DNA of 64,000 nt, taken from assembly GCF_029051645.1 (NCBI RefSeq), contig NZ_JAACFS010000005.1, positions 124,001-188,000 on the forward strand, given 5' to 3'. This DNA is from Bradyrhizobium sp. CSA112. Its GTDB lineage: Bacteria; Pseudomonadota; Alphaproteobacteria; Rhizobiales; Xanthobacteraceae. Every line of letters begins with the position of its first letter. Positions within the stretch are counted from its first letter, which is position 1. Below, piece by piece: positions 34,865 to 44,224 of the stretch. The position numbers and the translations under genes are program-made. The notes under the pieces are model-generated. The model ran no database searches, was not told where the DNA came from, and saw only the letters and a list, made by a program, of their open reading frames with translations.

Positions 34865-37645
34865 TTATCCCCGGGCCTTGCCCGCGCTCTTCTTCGCAGG
34901 CGTTTTGGATGCTGCTGTGGGCTTGGCCGCCATTGTCTTGGCAGCCGACGCGACTGGCGCGCGCGCCTTGCTGATGGCTTCCGACTTCGGCTTCGCCGCG
35001 GCTTTCTTCGCTGCCGCCTTCTTGGCAGGTTTTGGCGTGCCGGGATCGGAAGCCTTGTCGGCAGCCTTGGCGGCGGTCTTGGCGGCTGCCTTCTTCGGTG
35101 CGGCCTTCTTCTTCGCGCCGCGCTTCGGCTTGCCGCCGCCCTTGGCGGCGCGCTCGTCGATCAGTCCGATGGCTTCAGCGAGGGTGATGGTATCAGGCGT
35201 CTTGTCGCTCGGGATCGTCGCATTGACGCCGCCGGCCGTGACATAGGCGCCGTAGCGGCCGTTCTTCACCGCGACGCCGCCAAGGCTCGGATGCTCGCCG
35301 ATCGGCTTGCCGGGATCGGCGCCAAAGCGGCGGCCGCTTGGACCCTTGGCGATCTTCTCCGCGATCAGCGTCACCGCGCGGTTGAGGCCGATGTCGAATA
35401 CTTCGTCGCCGGCTTCCAGGCTCGCATAGGTCTTTTCGTGACGTACGAACGGGCCGAAGCGGCCGATGCCGGCAGTGATCGGCTCGCCGGTTTCCGGATG
35501 CTTTCCAATTTCGCGCGGTAGCGACAAGAGCTTCAGCGCCAGGTCCAGCTCCATGTCGCCGGGCGACATGTTCTTCGGGATGCCGGCGCGCTTGGGCTTT
35601 TCGCCTTCGGCATAATCCTTTTGCTCGCCGAGCTGGATGTAGGGGCCGAAACGTCCGGCCTTCACCGTGACGTCGAGGTCGGTCTCGGGATCCTTTCCGA
35701 GCACACGATCGGCGCTGGCTTCGTTATCGGCGGCGAGCGGGCGCGTGTAGCGGCATTCCGGGTAATTCGAGCAGCCGACGAAGGCGCCGAACTTTCCGGC
35801 CTTCAGATTCAGTTTGCCGGTGCCGCAGGTCGGGCACTGCCTGATGTCACCGCCATCGGCGCGGGCGGGGTAGATGTGCGGCCCTAGCATGTCGTCAAGC
35901 GCGTCCAGCACCTCGGCGACGCGCAGATCCTTGATGTCGTTGACCGCGCCGATGAAGCCGATCCAGAAATCCTGCAGCACCTGCTGCCAGGAAATCTCGT
36001 TGTTGGAGATGCGGTCGAGCTGTTCTTCCAGCGCGGCGGTGAAGTCATACTCCACATAGCGCGAGAAGAAGTTTTCGAGGAAGGCGACCACGACGCGGCC
36101 CTTGTCCTCGCCATGCAGCCGCTTCTTCTCGAGCTTGACGTAACCGCGGTCTTTGAGGACCTGCAGGATCGAGGCGTAGGTCGAGGGGCGGCCGATGCCG
36201 AGCTCTTCCATCCGCTTGACCAGCGAAGCTTCCGAGAAGCGCGGCGGCGGTTCGGTGAAATGCTGGGTGACGGCGAGCGCCTGCCGCTTCAAGGCTTCGC
36301 CCTGGCTCATGGCGGGGAGGCGGCGCGAATCCTCGTCCTCCTCGTCGTCGCGGCCTTCCTGGTAGAGCGCGAGGAAGCCGTCGAACTTGATGACCTGGCC
36401 CGAGGCGCGCAGTTCCAGCACGCGGGAGCCCGCTTTTGCCGCGATGTCCACGGTGGTGCGTTCGAGTTCGGCCGATTCCATCTGGCTTGCGATGGTGCGG
36501 ATCCAGATCAGCTCATAAAGCTTGGCCTGATCGGTATCGAGGCGGCGGCGCATCTCGGCGGGCCGGCGCGACAGATCGGTCGGGCGGATCGCTTCGTGCG
36601 CTTCCTGGGCGTTCTTGGCCTTGGTCTGATACTGGCGCGGCGCGTCAGGCACATAGGCGTTGCCGTAATCCTCGCCGATCACCTTGCGCGCCTGCGTGAT
36701 CGCGGAGCCGTCGATCTGCACGCCGTCGGTTCGCATATAGGTGATGAGGCCGGTGGTCTCGCCGCCGATGTCGATGCCCTCATAGAGCCGCTGTGCGATG
36801 CGCATCGTGTGCGCCGGCGCAAAGCCGAGCTTGCGGCTGGCTTCCTGCTGCAGCGTCGAGGTGGTAAAAGGCGCCTGCGGATTGCGGCGCGCAGGCTTGG
36901 CTTCCACGGTCGAAACCGTGAAGTTTGCGGCTTCGATCGCCTTTTTGAGGTCTTCGGCCTCCGCGCCGGAGCCGATATCCAGACGCTGGATCTTCTTGCC
37001 GTCGGCGCCGACAAGGCGCGCCTCAAAATTGTCGCCGCGCGGCGTGGTCAGCGTTGCGACCAGCGACCAGTATTCGCGGGGGACGAATTTTTCGATTTCG
37101 AGCTCGCGGTCGCAGACCAGGCGAAGCGCCACCGACTGCACGCGGCCGGCCGAGCGCGCGCCCGGCAGTTTGCGCCATAGCACCGGCGAGAGCGTGAAGC
37201 CGACCAGATAGTCCAAAGCGCGGCGCGCCATATAGGCGTCGACCAGCGCTCCGTCGATCTGCCGCGGCGCCTTCATCGCATCGGTTACGGCCTGCTTGGT
37301 GATGGCGTTGAACACCACGCGCTCGATCTTCTGATCCTTGAGCGCGCGCTTCTCTTTCATCACCTCCAGCACGTGCCAGGAGATCGCTTCGCCCTCGCGA
37401 TCAGGGTCGGTTGCGAGAATCAGTCGGCTGGCGCCCTTCAAGGCCTTGGCGATGTCGTTGAGCCGGCCGGCCGCCTTGGGATCGACCTCCCAGATCATCT
37501 GGAAATTGGCATCCGGATCGACGGAACCGTTCTTGGCAGGGAGGTCGCGGACATGGCCGAACGAGGCCAGAACCTCGTAGGAGGCGCCCAAATACTTGTT
37601 GATAGTCTTGGCTTTCGCCGGCGACTCCACGATGACGATATTCAT
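34865..37645 (-). CDS. topA: DNA topoisomerase I
   Basis: This 926-residue type IA topoisomerase relaxes negative supercoils. The Toprim domain starts at MNIVIVESPAKAKT and contains DPDREGE at 80-86. The active-site Tyr303 is in TYMRTDG. One four-cysteine zinc finger is present (CPTCG...CSNYPEC), followed by two or three Topo C repeats without cysteines (FGPYIQLG, FGPFVRHE, YGAYVTAGG). An Ala/Lys/Pro-rich tail of about 90 residues forms the C-terminus, typical of alphaproteobacteria. It is the first gene of topA-rnr-DUF983. Confidence 0.97.
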   Translation of the reverse strand: MNIVIVESPAKAKTINKYLGASYEVLASFGHVRDLPAKNGSVDPDANFQMIWEVDPKAAGRLNDIAKALKGASRLILATDPDREGEAISWHVLEVMKEKRALKDQKIERVVFNAITKQAVTDAMKAPRQIDGALVDAYMARRALDYLVGFTLSPVLWRKLPGARSAGRVQSVALRLVCDRELEIEKFVPREYWSLVATLTTPRGDNFEARLVGADGKKIQRLDIGSGAEAEDLKKAIEAANFTVSTVEAKPARRNPQAPFTTSTLQQEASRKLGFAPAHTMRIAQRLYEGIDIGGETTGLITYMRTDGVQIDGSAITQARKVIGEDYGNAYVPDAPRQYQTKAKNAQEAHEAIRPTDLSRRPAEMRRRLDTDQAKLYELIWIRTIASQMESAELERTTVDIAAKAGSRVLELRASGQVIKFDGFLALYQEGRDDEEDEDSRRLPAMSQGEALKRQALAVTQHFTEPPPRFSEASLVKRMEELGIGRPSTYASILQVLKDRGYVKLEKKRLHGEDKGRVVVAFLENFFSRYVEYDFTAALEEQLDRISNNEISWQQVLQDFWIGFIGAVNDIKDLRVAEVLDALDDMLGPHIYPARADGGDIRQCPTCGTGKLNLKAGKFGAFVGCSNYPECRYTRPLAADNEASADRVLGKDPETDLDVTVKAGRFGPYIQLGEQKDYAEGEKPKRAGIPKNMSPGDMELDLALKLLSLPREIGKHPETGEPITAGIGRFGPFVRHEKTYASLEAGDEVFDIGLNRAVTLIAEKIAKGPSGRRFGADPGKPIGEHPSLGGVAVKNGRYGAYVTAGGVNATIPSDKTPDTITLAEAIGLIDERAAKGGGKPKRGAKKKAAPKKAAAKTAAKAADKASDPGTPKPAKKAAAKKAAAKPKSEAISKARAPVASAAKTMAAKPTAASKTPAKKSAGKARG

Positions 37646-37860
37646 GTCATTCCAATGGCTTATGGGAAAAGATAAAGGCGGGTTCCGCGAGACTCGCGGC
37701 CCACCGATTGGACCCGAACATGGGTGGTGAGGCGGCCCCTGTCAAATCCGCAGTAAGGAAGCAGGGACCCCTTGGCTTCGACTTTATATCCACATAGGTA
37801 CGAAGTGCTGCCTAGAGTTGCGTCAATAAAGGAGTTATTTCTGGGCAATATTCAAAGCCA

Positions 37861-38136
37861 TTGGATGCAAATTTTTTGAGCAAGGCTTCAGGCGGCCGGA
37901 AGCGGAAAGCAAAAGCTTCAGGCAAGCGTCGGGACTCGCCACCCGAGGAACGAACCGCTGAACGAGGTGAGGAGGGCGGCCCCGACGAGGCCGTGACCTT
38001 TATCGCGGAGACCGTTGCCGAACTGGTCAAACTGGCGGAGCGTCACCGGCTCGAGGTGCTCAGCCATTTGCTAAGCATGGCGCAGCTCGAGGCAGAAGAG
38101 CGCCTGCGCACCCGGAGCAAGCGTAAGCTGTCTTAA
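37861..38136 (+). CDS. hypothetical basic/acidic small protein (about 91 aa)
   Basis: The frame gives a charged, disordered N-terminal half (Lys/Arg/Ser then Glu/Gly-rich) and a helical C-terminal half, AVTFIAETVAELVKLAERHR and LSHLLSMAQLEAEERLR, ending RSKRKLS. The helix pattern suggests dimerisation. No ATG is available; TTG at 37861 or 37876 would be the start, so the N-terminus is uncertain. It is divergent from topA. I recognise no named family, though the helical part looks conserved and functional. Confidence 0.55.
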   Translation: MDANFLSKASGGRKRKAKASGKRRDSPPEERTAERGEEGGPDEAVTFIAETVAELVKLAERHRLEVLSHLLSMAQLEAEERLRTRSKRKLS

Positions 38137-38150
38137 CATTCGATCTTGTT

Positions 38151-38290
38151 ACCTCGCCCCGCTTGGGGGAGAGGTCGGATCGCATCGCAGATGCGATCCG
38201 GGTGAGGGGTACAGGTCTATCGATAGAGCTCACTCGCGGAGGCAGCCCCTCACCCCGACCCTCTCCCCGTAAAGAACGGGGAGAGGGAGA
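38151..38290. repeat. composite palindromic repeat with three nested stem-loops
   Basis: It contains the stem CGGATCGCATC-GCA-GATGCGATCCG (38176-38200), the arms GGTGAGGGG/CCCCTCACC (38201-38209 and 38246-38254), and the stem CTCTCCCCGT-AAAGA-ACGGGGAGAG (38261-38285). The composite lies between two converging genes (37861 and 38300). The last stem could help to end either transcript. It is of the CTCTCCCC type common in rhizobial genomes. Confidence 0.8.
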
Positions 38291-38299
38291 AGAACTCGC

Positions 38300-38776
38300 T
38301 TATGCGACAACCCGCTTGCGTAGCTTCGCTGCCGGGCGCGGCTTCAGCGCAGTATCGCCCGCGCCCAGGAGCCGCCCATCCTGCGAATAGAGTTCGAGCT
38401 TGCGAACCGGCTGGCCGTTTTCCTTGTCGACCAGGATGGTGCTGATCTCTTCCGGCCGCTCGTCGAACTCCTCGCTCCATTGCCGCAAGGCGACCAAGAT
38501 CGGGAAGACGCCGCGGCCCTTTGGCGTCAGCAGGTATTCCTGATACGCGCTGCCGTCGGAGGCGGGCGCGGTTTTCAGAATGCCCTGATCGGTCAGCGCG
38601 CGCAGCCGCACCGTGAGGATGTTCTTGGCGAGGCCGAGCCTCTTCTGGAATTCGCCGAAGCGGCTGACCCCGAACAGCGCCTCGCGAATGATCAGCATCG
38701 ACCACCAGTCGCCGATCGCATCCAGCGAGCGTGCGATCGGGCAATCGTCGTGCTCAAAGCTGGTCCGTTTCACCAT
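38300..38776 (-). CDS. HxlR family transcriptional regulator (1)
   Basis: This 158-residue protein has a winged-helix HxlR domain with CPIARSLDAIGDWWSMLIIREALFG (Cys near residue 10, in the position seen in redox- or quinone-sensing HxlR proteins). LTVRLRALTDQGIL follows, then a C-terminal extension of about 40 residues. It is divergent from the SDR gene at 38886. A 16-base inverted repeat lies between them, so it probably regulates that gene. The signal is unknown. Confidence 0.9.
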   Translation of the reverse strand: MVKRTSFEHDDCPIARSLDAIGDWWSMLIIREALFGVSRFGEFQKRLGLAKNILTVRLRALTDQGILKTAPASDGSAYQEYLLTPKGRGVFPILVALRQWSEEFDERPEEISTILVDKENGQPVRKLELYSQDGRLLGAGDTALKPRPAAKLRKRVVA

Positions 38777-38816
38777 GGTGGGCTCCGTCGATAAAGGCCA
38801 GATCACGGCCTTTTGT

Positions 38817-38872
38817 GGTTGCAATATTAAACCAGGCGCTCTAACTGGGCAATCTAGTTTAATCATGCAACC
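38817..38872. promoter_or_regulatory. inverted repeat between hxlR(1) and SDR gene (putative operator)
   Basis: GGTTGCAATATTAAAC (38817-38832) and GTTTAATCATGCAACC (38857-38872) are complementary at 14 of 16 positions, with 24 bases between. The element is centred in the divergent intergenic region. Arms 40 bases apart centre to centre suit two HxlR dimers, or one on each arm, controlling both promoters (inference). Confidence 0.6.
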
Positions 38873-38885
38873 ATTGGAGGCGGCC

Positions 38886-39659
38886 ATGAGGCTCGCGAAC
38901 AAGACGGCGTTAATCACAGGGGGCAACAGCGGCATCGGGCTTGCGACCGCAAGGCTGTTCGTGGCCGAAGGCGCCAAGGTCGTCATCACAGGACGAAACC
39001 AGGTGACGCTCGATGTCGCCGCGGCGGAATTGGGCCCGAATGCGTTCGCGGTCGTGGCTGACGCCACCGATGTCGCAGCGACCGAAGCCGCAATCGGGAA
39101 GGGGGCCGCGAAGTTCGGCAAGTACGACATTCTGTTCGCCAATGCCGGCATCGCCGGCGGCACGCCGCTGGGCGCGACTGATATCGATGCGTTTCAGAAG
39201 GTCATCAGCACCAACCTCACCGGCGTGTTCTTCACGGTTCAGTCCGCGCTGCCGCATCTCAACGACAACGCCTCGATCATTCTCAACGGCTCTGTCATCT
39301 CGGTGCTCGGCATCCCCGGCTATTCGGCCTATGGCGCGGCGAAAGCAGGCGTGCGGGCGATGGCGCGCATCATGGCCTCCGAACTGTCGCCGCGCGGCAT
39401 CCGCGTCAACGTGGTGGCGCCGGGCGCGATCCGCACCCCGATCTGGGGCGCGGCAATCGCAACGCCGGAAGCCGAAAAGGCCTTTGAGAAGCGAATCGCG
39501 CTCTCGACGCCGCTCGGCCGCATCGGCGAACCCGATCATATCTCCAAGACGGTGCTGTTCCTGGCGTCAGACGATTCCGCGCATGTGCAGGGCCAGGAAT
39601 TGTTCGTCGATGGCGGTGCCACGGCCTCTCCGAGCGGCGCGCCGATCTATCGGGGATGA
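38886..39659 (+). CDS. short-chain dehydrogenase/reductase (SDR)
   Basis: This 257-residue classical SDR has the NAD(P) motif TGGNSGIG (about 11-18), NAGIAGG, the catalytic Ser in NGSVISVLG, and YSAYGAAK with the Tyr and Lys of the YxxxK site. After TGR there is an Arg (TGRNQ), which suits NADPH. It ends with the family C-terminal VDGG. TGGAGG precedes ATG 38886. It is divergent from hxlR(1) and is probably its target. Confidence 0.92.
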   Translation: MRLANKTALITGGNSGIGLATARLFVAEGAKVVITGRNQVTLDVAAAELGPNAFAVVADATDVAATEAAIGKGAAKFGKYDILFANAGIAGGTPLGATDIDAFQKVISTNLTGVFFTVQSALPHLNDNASIILNGSVISVLGIPGYSAYGAAKAGVRAMARIMASELSPRGIRVNVVAPGAIRTPIWGAAIATPEAEKAFEKRIALSTPLGRIGEPDHISKTVLFLASDDSAHVQGQELFVDGGATASPSGAPIYRG

Positions 39660-39806
39660 AGCAGGCCTCCGCAAATTGACGTCCGGCCAGCCCGGAGCCC
39701 TGCGACCGATTGGCGCTGGGCCGGAAGGGCGCATTGAACGTCAGTTGGCATTGCCAGACATTCAAAGGATGGGAGTCTTTTGACCGAAGAGAACCGGAGA
39801 GCAGTC

Positions 39807-39947
39807 ATGCCGAAAAGGGTCGACGTCTCTTCATCTGCCTCGCAGGATTCGGACACCGCTCAGTTCGTTTCAGTAGCGCTGTTCTCCGGCATCGGTCTCT
39901 TGGTTTCCCTCGTCATCGTTATCTGCCGCATCAACGGCCTTTTCTGA
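39807..39947 (+). CDS. small single-TM hypothetical protein (46 aa)
   Basis: ATG 39807 is preceded by GGAGA at 6 bases. The 46-residue product has a polar, Ser/Asp-rich N-terminus and one clear membrane helix (about 20-40: FVSVALFSGIGLLVSLVIVI), then CRINGLF. The hydrophobic run and the ribosome site make it likely to be translated. Function unknown. It sits between the SDR gene and the convergent azoR gene. Confidence 0.55.
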   Translation: MPKRVDVSSSASQDSDTAQFVSVALFSGIGLLVSLVIVICRINGLF

Positions 39948-40013
39948 CCGGGCTCTTTTGCCATCATGCGCGAACGGCTGCCGTCGGGCGACGGCAGCCG
40001 CTGTCGCCCAAAC

Positions 40014-40622
40014 TCAGGCGGCGTTCAGATCGCTTGCGGCTTTCAGCGCACCAGCCACGGCTTTTTCGCGATGTTCGGGACCAATCTGGATGCCGTCGGC
40101 GGAAATGAATTCAGGGCTCTTGATACCGATGAAGCCGAACACCCAGCGCAAATAGGTTTCGAGATGCTCGCCGGCGGCGGCCGGCGTGCCCGGGCCGTAA
40201 TAACCGCCCCGCGACAGCGCGACGATGACACGTTTGTGGCCTGCCAGCCCTTCGGCGCCTTGCGCGCTGTACTTGAATGTTTTGCCTACGACCAGGATGC
40301 GGTCGATCCAGGCCTTGAGTTGGCTCGGGATGGTAAAGTTGTACATGGGCGCGCCGAGCACGACGATGTCGGCGGCGAGGAATTCTTCCAGCACGGCCTG
40401 ACCGGCGGCGATATCCTCGCGCAGCGAAGCTTCCGGGGCCGCCCCCTGGCCGGCGGCGAGGTGTGAGCCGGTGAGATGCGCCAGCGGCGTAAGCGTGAGA
40501 TCGCGGTAGCTGACTTCGAGCCCGGGCGTAGATTGGCGCAGGCGGTCGACGATGGCGGCGGAAACCTGACGGCTGACGGAGTGGGGGCCGAGAACGCTGG
40601 AATCGAGATGCAGAAGCTTCAT
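40014..40622 (-). CDS. azoR: FMN-dependent NADH-azoreductase (AzoR type)
   Basis: This 202-residue flavodoxin-like reductase uses FMN and NAD(P)H to reduce azo compounds and quinones. Family signatures are [15 protein letters not shown], the FMN phosphate-binding N-terminus, and [32 protein letters not shown] follows. It is divergent from the HxlR gene at 40718, the usual arrangement for a quinone- or electrophile-responsive pair. Confidence 0.93.
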   Translation of the reverse strand: MKLLHLDSSVLGPHSVSRQVSAAIVDRLRQSTPGLEVSYRDLTLTPLAHLTGSHLAAGQGAAPEASLREDIAAGQAVLEEFLAADIVVLGAPMYNFTIPSQLKAWIDRILVVGKTFKYSAQGAEGLAGHKRVIVALSRGGYYGPGTPAAAGEHLETYLRWVFGFIGIKSPEFISADGIQIGPEHREKAVAGALKAASDLNAA

Positions 40623-40717
40623 GAGGTCACCCTTGGTATAAGTTTGTAACTGGCGCTATATGAGTGACTGTCCTAAAACCCCGCAAGAACGCACATTTTT
40701 TACACCCGAGCACATCC

Positions 40718-41119
40718 ATGAGACCCGAGCACAAAAAAGTGCCTGCCTTTCCACCCGGTCCGCACCTCGACAGTGACTGCCGCGGCGCGGCCTCCGTCCT
40801 GGCGCGGGTCGGCGACAAATGGAGCGTGTTCGTCATCATGATGCTCGGCGATGGCCCGAAGCGCTTCAACGAGATCAAGCGCATGATCGGCGGCATCTCG
40901 CAGCGGATGCTGACGCTCACGCTGCGCGGATTGGAACGGGATGGTCTCGTGACACGAACAGTATTTCCGACCATTCCGCCGCGGGTCGATTACGAATTGA
41001 CCGAACTTGGGCGTGGCTTGTCTGCGCCGGTAAAGGCGCTCGGCCAATGGGCAATTGAGCATCAGCCGGAGATCCAGCGTGCGCGGACGAAATTCGACGC
41101 GCGCAACAGCGAGTCCTGA
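40718..41119 (+). CDS. HxlR family transcriptional regulator (2)
   Basis: This 133-residue winged-helix protein has [26 protein letters not shown], with a Cys at about residue 20 in the redox-sensing position, [22 protein letters not shown] and VDYELTELG. It is divergent from azoR by 95 bases and probably represses it, releasing on electrophile or quinone attack on the Cys (inference from YodB/QorR relatives). The ATG is at 40718; an upstream in-frame start at 40664 is less likely. Confidence 0.9.
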   Translation: MRPEHKKVPAFPPGPHLDSDCRGAASVLARVGDKWSVFVIMMLGDGPKRFNEIKRMIGGISQRMLTLTLRGLERDGLVTRTVFPTIPPRVDYELTELGRGLSAPVKALGQWAIEHQPEIQRARTKFDARNSES

Positions 41120-42238
41120 TCAGATCATCGACACCAGCCCGCCGCCGTGGCGCTCCAGCCGTCCGGCGAGTTCGAGTTCGAGCAGCACGGTGCGCACGAG
41201 GGTGGGCGAGAGGCCCGACATCCGGATCAGATCGTCGAGGCTGACAGGGCTCGGTCCGAGCAGCGCGAGGATGCGTTCGCGCTCGCCCGGATCGGTGTCG
41301 AAATCGAGCGGCTCATCATCGCCTTCGCGCGCCTCGAGCACGGTCGGCCGCTCCATGATCGGCTGCACCGCGTTGATGACGTCGCTGGCTTCGGTGACCA
41401 GCGCAGCGCCCTGCTTGATCAAATCATTGGTGCCGGCGGCGCGCGGATCGAGTGGCGAGCCGGGCACGGCAAAGACTTCGCGGCCCTGTTCGGCGGCCAT
41501 CCGCGCCGTGATCAGCGATCCCGAGCGGTGCGCGGCCTCCACCACCACGACGCCAAGCGATGCGCCCGAGATCAGGCGATTGCGCCGTGGAAAATCGCGG
41601 GCGCGCGGCACATGGCCGAGCGGCATTTCGGAGATCGCGCCGCCTCGTGGGAGCAGGGCGGCCAGCAAATCCTCATGCTCCGCCGGATAGATCCGGTCGT
41701 GACCGCCCGCTAGCACCGCGACCGTGCCGCTCTCGATCGTCGCGCGATGCGCAGCCTGATCGACGCCGCGCGCCAGCCCGGAGATGACGACGAAGCCGGC
41801 TTCTCCAAGGTTGTGCGCCAATTGGCTGGCGAATTTCAGCCCGGCGCCTGAGGCGTTGCGTGAGCCGACAATCGCGATCATCGGCCGCATCATCGCATCG
41901 AGGTTGCCGCGCACGCCGAGCAGGGGTGGCGCATCGTCGAGCGCCGCCAGCCGCGGCGGATAGGCGGCTTCGCCGGGCGCGACCAGCGAGACGCCGATCT
42001 TGTTGCTCGCGGCAAGTTCGGCCCGTGCTTGCTCCTCGCTGCAGATGCGCCCTGAGCGAGTAGCGCCGCCACGCCGCGCCAGATCCGGCAGCCGCTCCAG
42101 CGCCGCGCGCGCATTGCCGAAGTGGCTGATGAGCGAGTTAAAAGTGCGCGGGCCGACATTGTCGGACCGGATCAGCCGCAGCCGGTCGATCCGGTCGGCG
42201 TCGGTGAGGTGGGCGGTGATTTGCGTCCGGTCATCCAT
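41120..42238 (-). CDS. dprA: DNA processing protein DprA
   Basis: This 372-residue protein binds incoming single-stranded DNA and loads RecA during natural transformation. A short N-terminal helical region comes first. The Rossmann-like core has [55 protein letters not shown] and [23 protein letters not shown] winged-helix tail covers about 300-372. I chose ATG 42238 (MDDRTQ) over 42274. Distant from other competence genes, which is normal. Confidence 0.95.
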   Translation of the reverse strand: MDDRTQITAHLTDADRIDRLRLIRSDNVGPRTFNSLISHFGNARAALERLPDLARRGGATRSGRICSEEQARAELAASNKIGVSLVAPGEAAYPPRLAALDDAPPLLGVRGNLDAMMRPMIAIVGSRNASGAGLKFASQLAHNLGEAGFVVISGLARGVDQAAHRATIESGTVAVLAGGHDRIYPAEHEDLLAALLPRGGAISEMPLGHVPRARDFPRRNRLISGASLGVVVVEAAHRSGSLITARMAAEQGREVFAVPGSPLDPRAAGTNDLIKQGAALVTEASDVINAVQPIMERPTVLEAREGDDEPLDFDTDPGERERILALLGPSPVSLDDLIRMSGLSPTLVRTVLLELELAGRLERHGGGLVSMI

Positions 42239-42355
42239 GCGATGCAGCTTTGCCCAACCGGAGATTGCAATCAACCTGTTTGATTGTGATGGGTGTTACG
42301 CTTGCTCCATGCCAAGGCTCTCCGTAACCTGCGTCCTCATCAGAGGAATGCCTTC

Positions 42356-43597
42356 ATGATCTCGCTCGCCGAACTTCAGCGCCGCATCGATGCCGGCGAC
42401 CTTTCCGCAGACGCCGCGATCGCGCAGTCGCTCGAAGCAACCAGTGCACATGAAAAGTCCATCGGCGCCTTCGTTTGTCGGGACGAAAGTCTTCGCGCGC
42501 AAAGCGTCGGGCCGCTGCGCGGGATTGCGGTCGGTATCAAGGACATCATGGATACGGCGGATTTCCCGACCGAGATGGGCTCGCCGATCTACCGGGGATT
42601 TCGATCGCGCGGCGATGCCGCCGTGGTGATGATGCTAAAGCAGGCGGGCGCAAGCATCGTCGGCAAGACCACGACCACCGCGTTTGCCTCGATAGATCCG
42701 ACGGCGACGCTCAATCCGCACAATCACGGTCATACGCCGGGCGGATCGTCGTCCGGCTCAGCGGCAGCGGTAGCGGCGGGCATGATCCCGCTCGCGCTGG
42801 GAACGCAGACCGGCGGTTCGGTGATCCGGCCGGCCTCATTCTGCGGCGTCGCTGCGATCAAGCCGTCCTACCGTTTGCTGCCGGCGGTCGGCGTGAAGTG
42901 CTATTCGTGGACGCTCGATACGGTCGGGTTGTTCGCGGCCGGTGTGGACGACGTGGCGCGCGGGCTGTCCGCGATGACCGGCAGGCCCGAATTGCTCCTG
43001 CCACCTGATATTCCGACTCCGCGCATCGGCGTGGTGACACAGGATTTCGCCGGCGCGCCAGACGCGTCGGGTGGGGAGGCGTTGCGGATCGCGACACGGG
43101 CGGTGGAAAAAGCCGGCGCCTCGGTGCATGCGCTGGACTTGCCCGAGATTTTCGCCGAGGCATGGCGCGCGCAGCCGATCGTGCAGGAGTTCGAGGCGCA
43201 TCGGGCGCTTGCCTGGGAATATCGCGAACATTACGCGGAGATGGCGCCGCTGCTGCGCGCAAAGCTGGATGAAAGCAGGAACACGCCGCCTGTCGCCTAT
43301 GACGAGGCGATCAAAACAGCGAGCCGCGCCAGGCAGGCACTGGAAGAACTGTTCGACGAAGTCGATGTGCTGCTGACGCTGCCGGCCCCGGGTGCTGCGC
43401 CCAAGGGATTGGGCTCGACCGGCGACGCCCGCTACAACCGCCTCTGGACGCTGATGGGTGTGCCTTGCGTCAATGTTCCCGCGCACATCGCGGACGGCGG
43501 TTTGCCTGTCGGCGTGCAGGTGATTGCGAGATATGGCGCCGATGCCAAGGCGCTGGCTGCAGCGCGGTTTGCGGAAGACGCACTGCGGCGGAAGTAG
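42356..43597 (+). CDS. amidase signature enzyme
   Basis: This 413-residue amidase-signature hydrolase has the Ser-cisSer-Lys triad: Lys in VGIKDIMD, Ser in PGGSSSGSAAA, and Ser in GTQTGGSVIRPASFCG. There is no tRNA-type GatA C-terminal signature, and the window has a separate gatA at 56119. The substrate could be an amide, nitrile-derived amide or carbamate. AGAGGA precedes ATG 42356. It interrupts the minus-strand dprA/plsY row, suggesting insertion. Confidence 0.9.
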   Translation: MISLAELQRRIDAGDLSADAAIAQSLEATSAHEKSIGAFVCRDESLRAQSVGPLRGIAVGIKDIMDTADFPTEMGSPIYRGFRSRGDAAVVMMLKQAGASIVGKTTTTAFASIDPTATLNPHNHGHTPGGSSSGSAAAVAAGMIPLALGTQTGGSVIRPASFCGVAAIKPSYRLLPAVGVKCYSWTLDTVGLFAAGVDDVARGLSAMTGRPELLLPPDIPTPRIGVVTQDFAGAPDASGGEALRIATRAVEKAGASVHALDLPEIFAEAWRAQPIVQEFEAHRALAWEYREHYAEMAPLLRAKLDESRNTPPVAYDEAIKTASRARQALEELFDEVDVLLTLPAPGAAPKGLGSTGDARYNRLWTLMGVPCVNVPAHIADGGLPVGVQVIARYGADAKALAAARFAEDALRRK

Positions 43598-43598
43598 G

Positions 43599-44189
43599 TT
43601 ACCTCGCGCCGATCCGCCCCTCGGTCCCGGCCTGCAACCGCTTGATGTTCTCGGTGTGCTTGTAAAACAGGAGCAGCGTCAGCACGACGAACAGCGACGC
43701 CAGCGCCGGATGGCCGAACCACCACAGGAACAGCGGCGTGACGAAAGCGGCGACCAGCGCCGACAGCGACGAGTAACGCGTGGTGAAGGCGGTGGCGAGC
43801 CAGATCAGGCAGAACATCAGGGCTGCGGGCCAGAACAGGCCGATCAGCACGCCGATATAGGTTGCCACCCCCTTGCCGCCCTGGAATTTCAGCCAGACCG
43901 GGAAAAGGTGACCGAGGAATGCGCCGAGCGCGGCCAGCATCGCCGCATTGGCGCCGCCGAAATAACCGGCGATGATGACCGCGAACGTGCCCTTGAGCAT
44001 GTCGCCGATCAGGGTGGCCGCGGCGAGGCCCTTGCGGCCGGTGCGGAGCACGTTGGTGGCACCGATATTGCCGCTTCCGATCGAGCGCAGATCCTGAGTG
44101 CCGCCAAGCTTGGTCAGCACCAGGCCGAACGGGATCGAGCCGAGCAGATAGCCGATCAGGAAGGCGACGACGAGGAATGCCTCAGACAT
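43599..44189 (-). CDS. plsY: acyl-phosphate:glycerol-3-phosphate acyltransferase PlsY
   Basis: This 196-residue integral membrane enzyme of phosphatidic-acid synthesis transfers acyl from acyl-phosphate to glycerol-3-phosphate. About five membrane helices are visible. The three family motifs are [17 protein letters not shown] and [13 protein letters not shown] 44189 has GGGAG 8 bases upstream; an earlier in-frame start at 44204 adds five residues. It lies directly downstream of pyrC' on the same strand. Its partner PlsX is not in the window. Confidence 0.95.
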   Translation of the reverse strand: MSEAFLVVAFLIGYLLGSIPFGLVLTKLGGTQDLRSIGSGNIGATNVLRTGRKGLAAATLIGDMLKGTFAVIIAGYFGGANAAMLAALGAFLGHLFPVWLKFQGGKGVATYIGVLIGLFWPAALMFCLIWLATAFTTRYSSLSALVAAFVTPLFLWWFGHPALASLFVVLTLLLFYKHTENIKRLQAGTEGRIGAR

Positions 44190-44224
44190 TGCGGTAGCTC
44201 CCACCGCGGCCCGTTTCGGACGAA

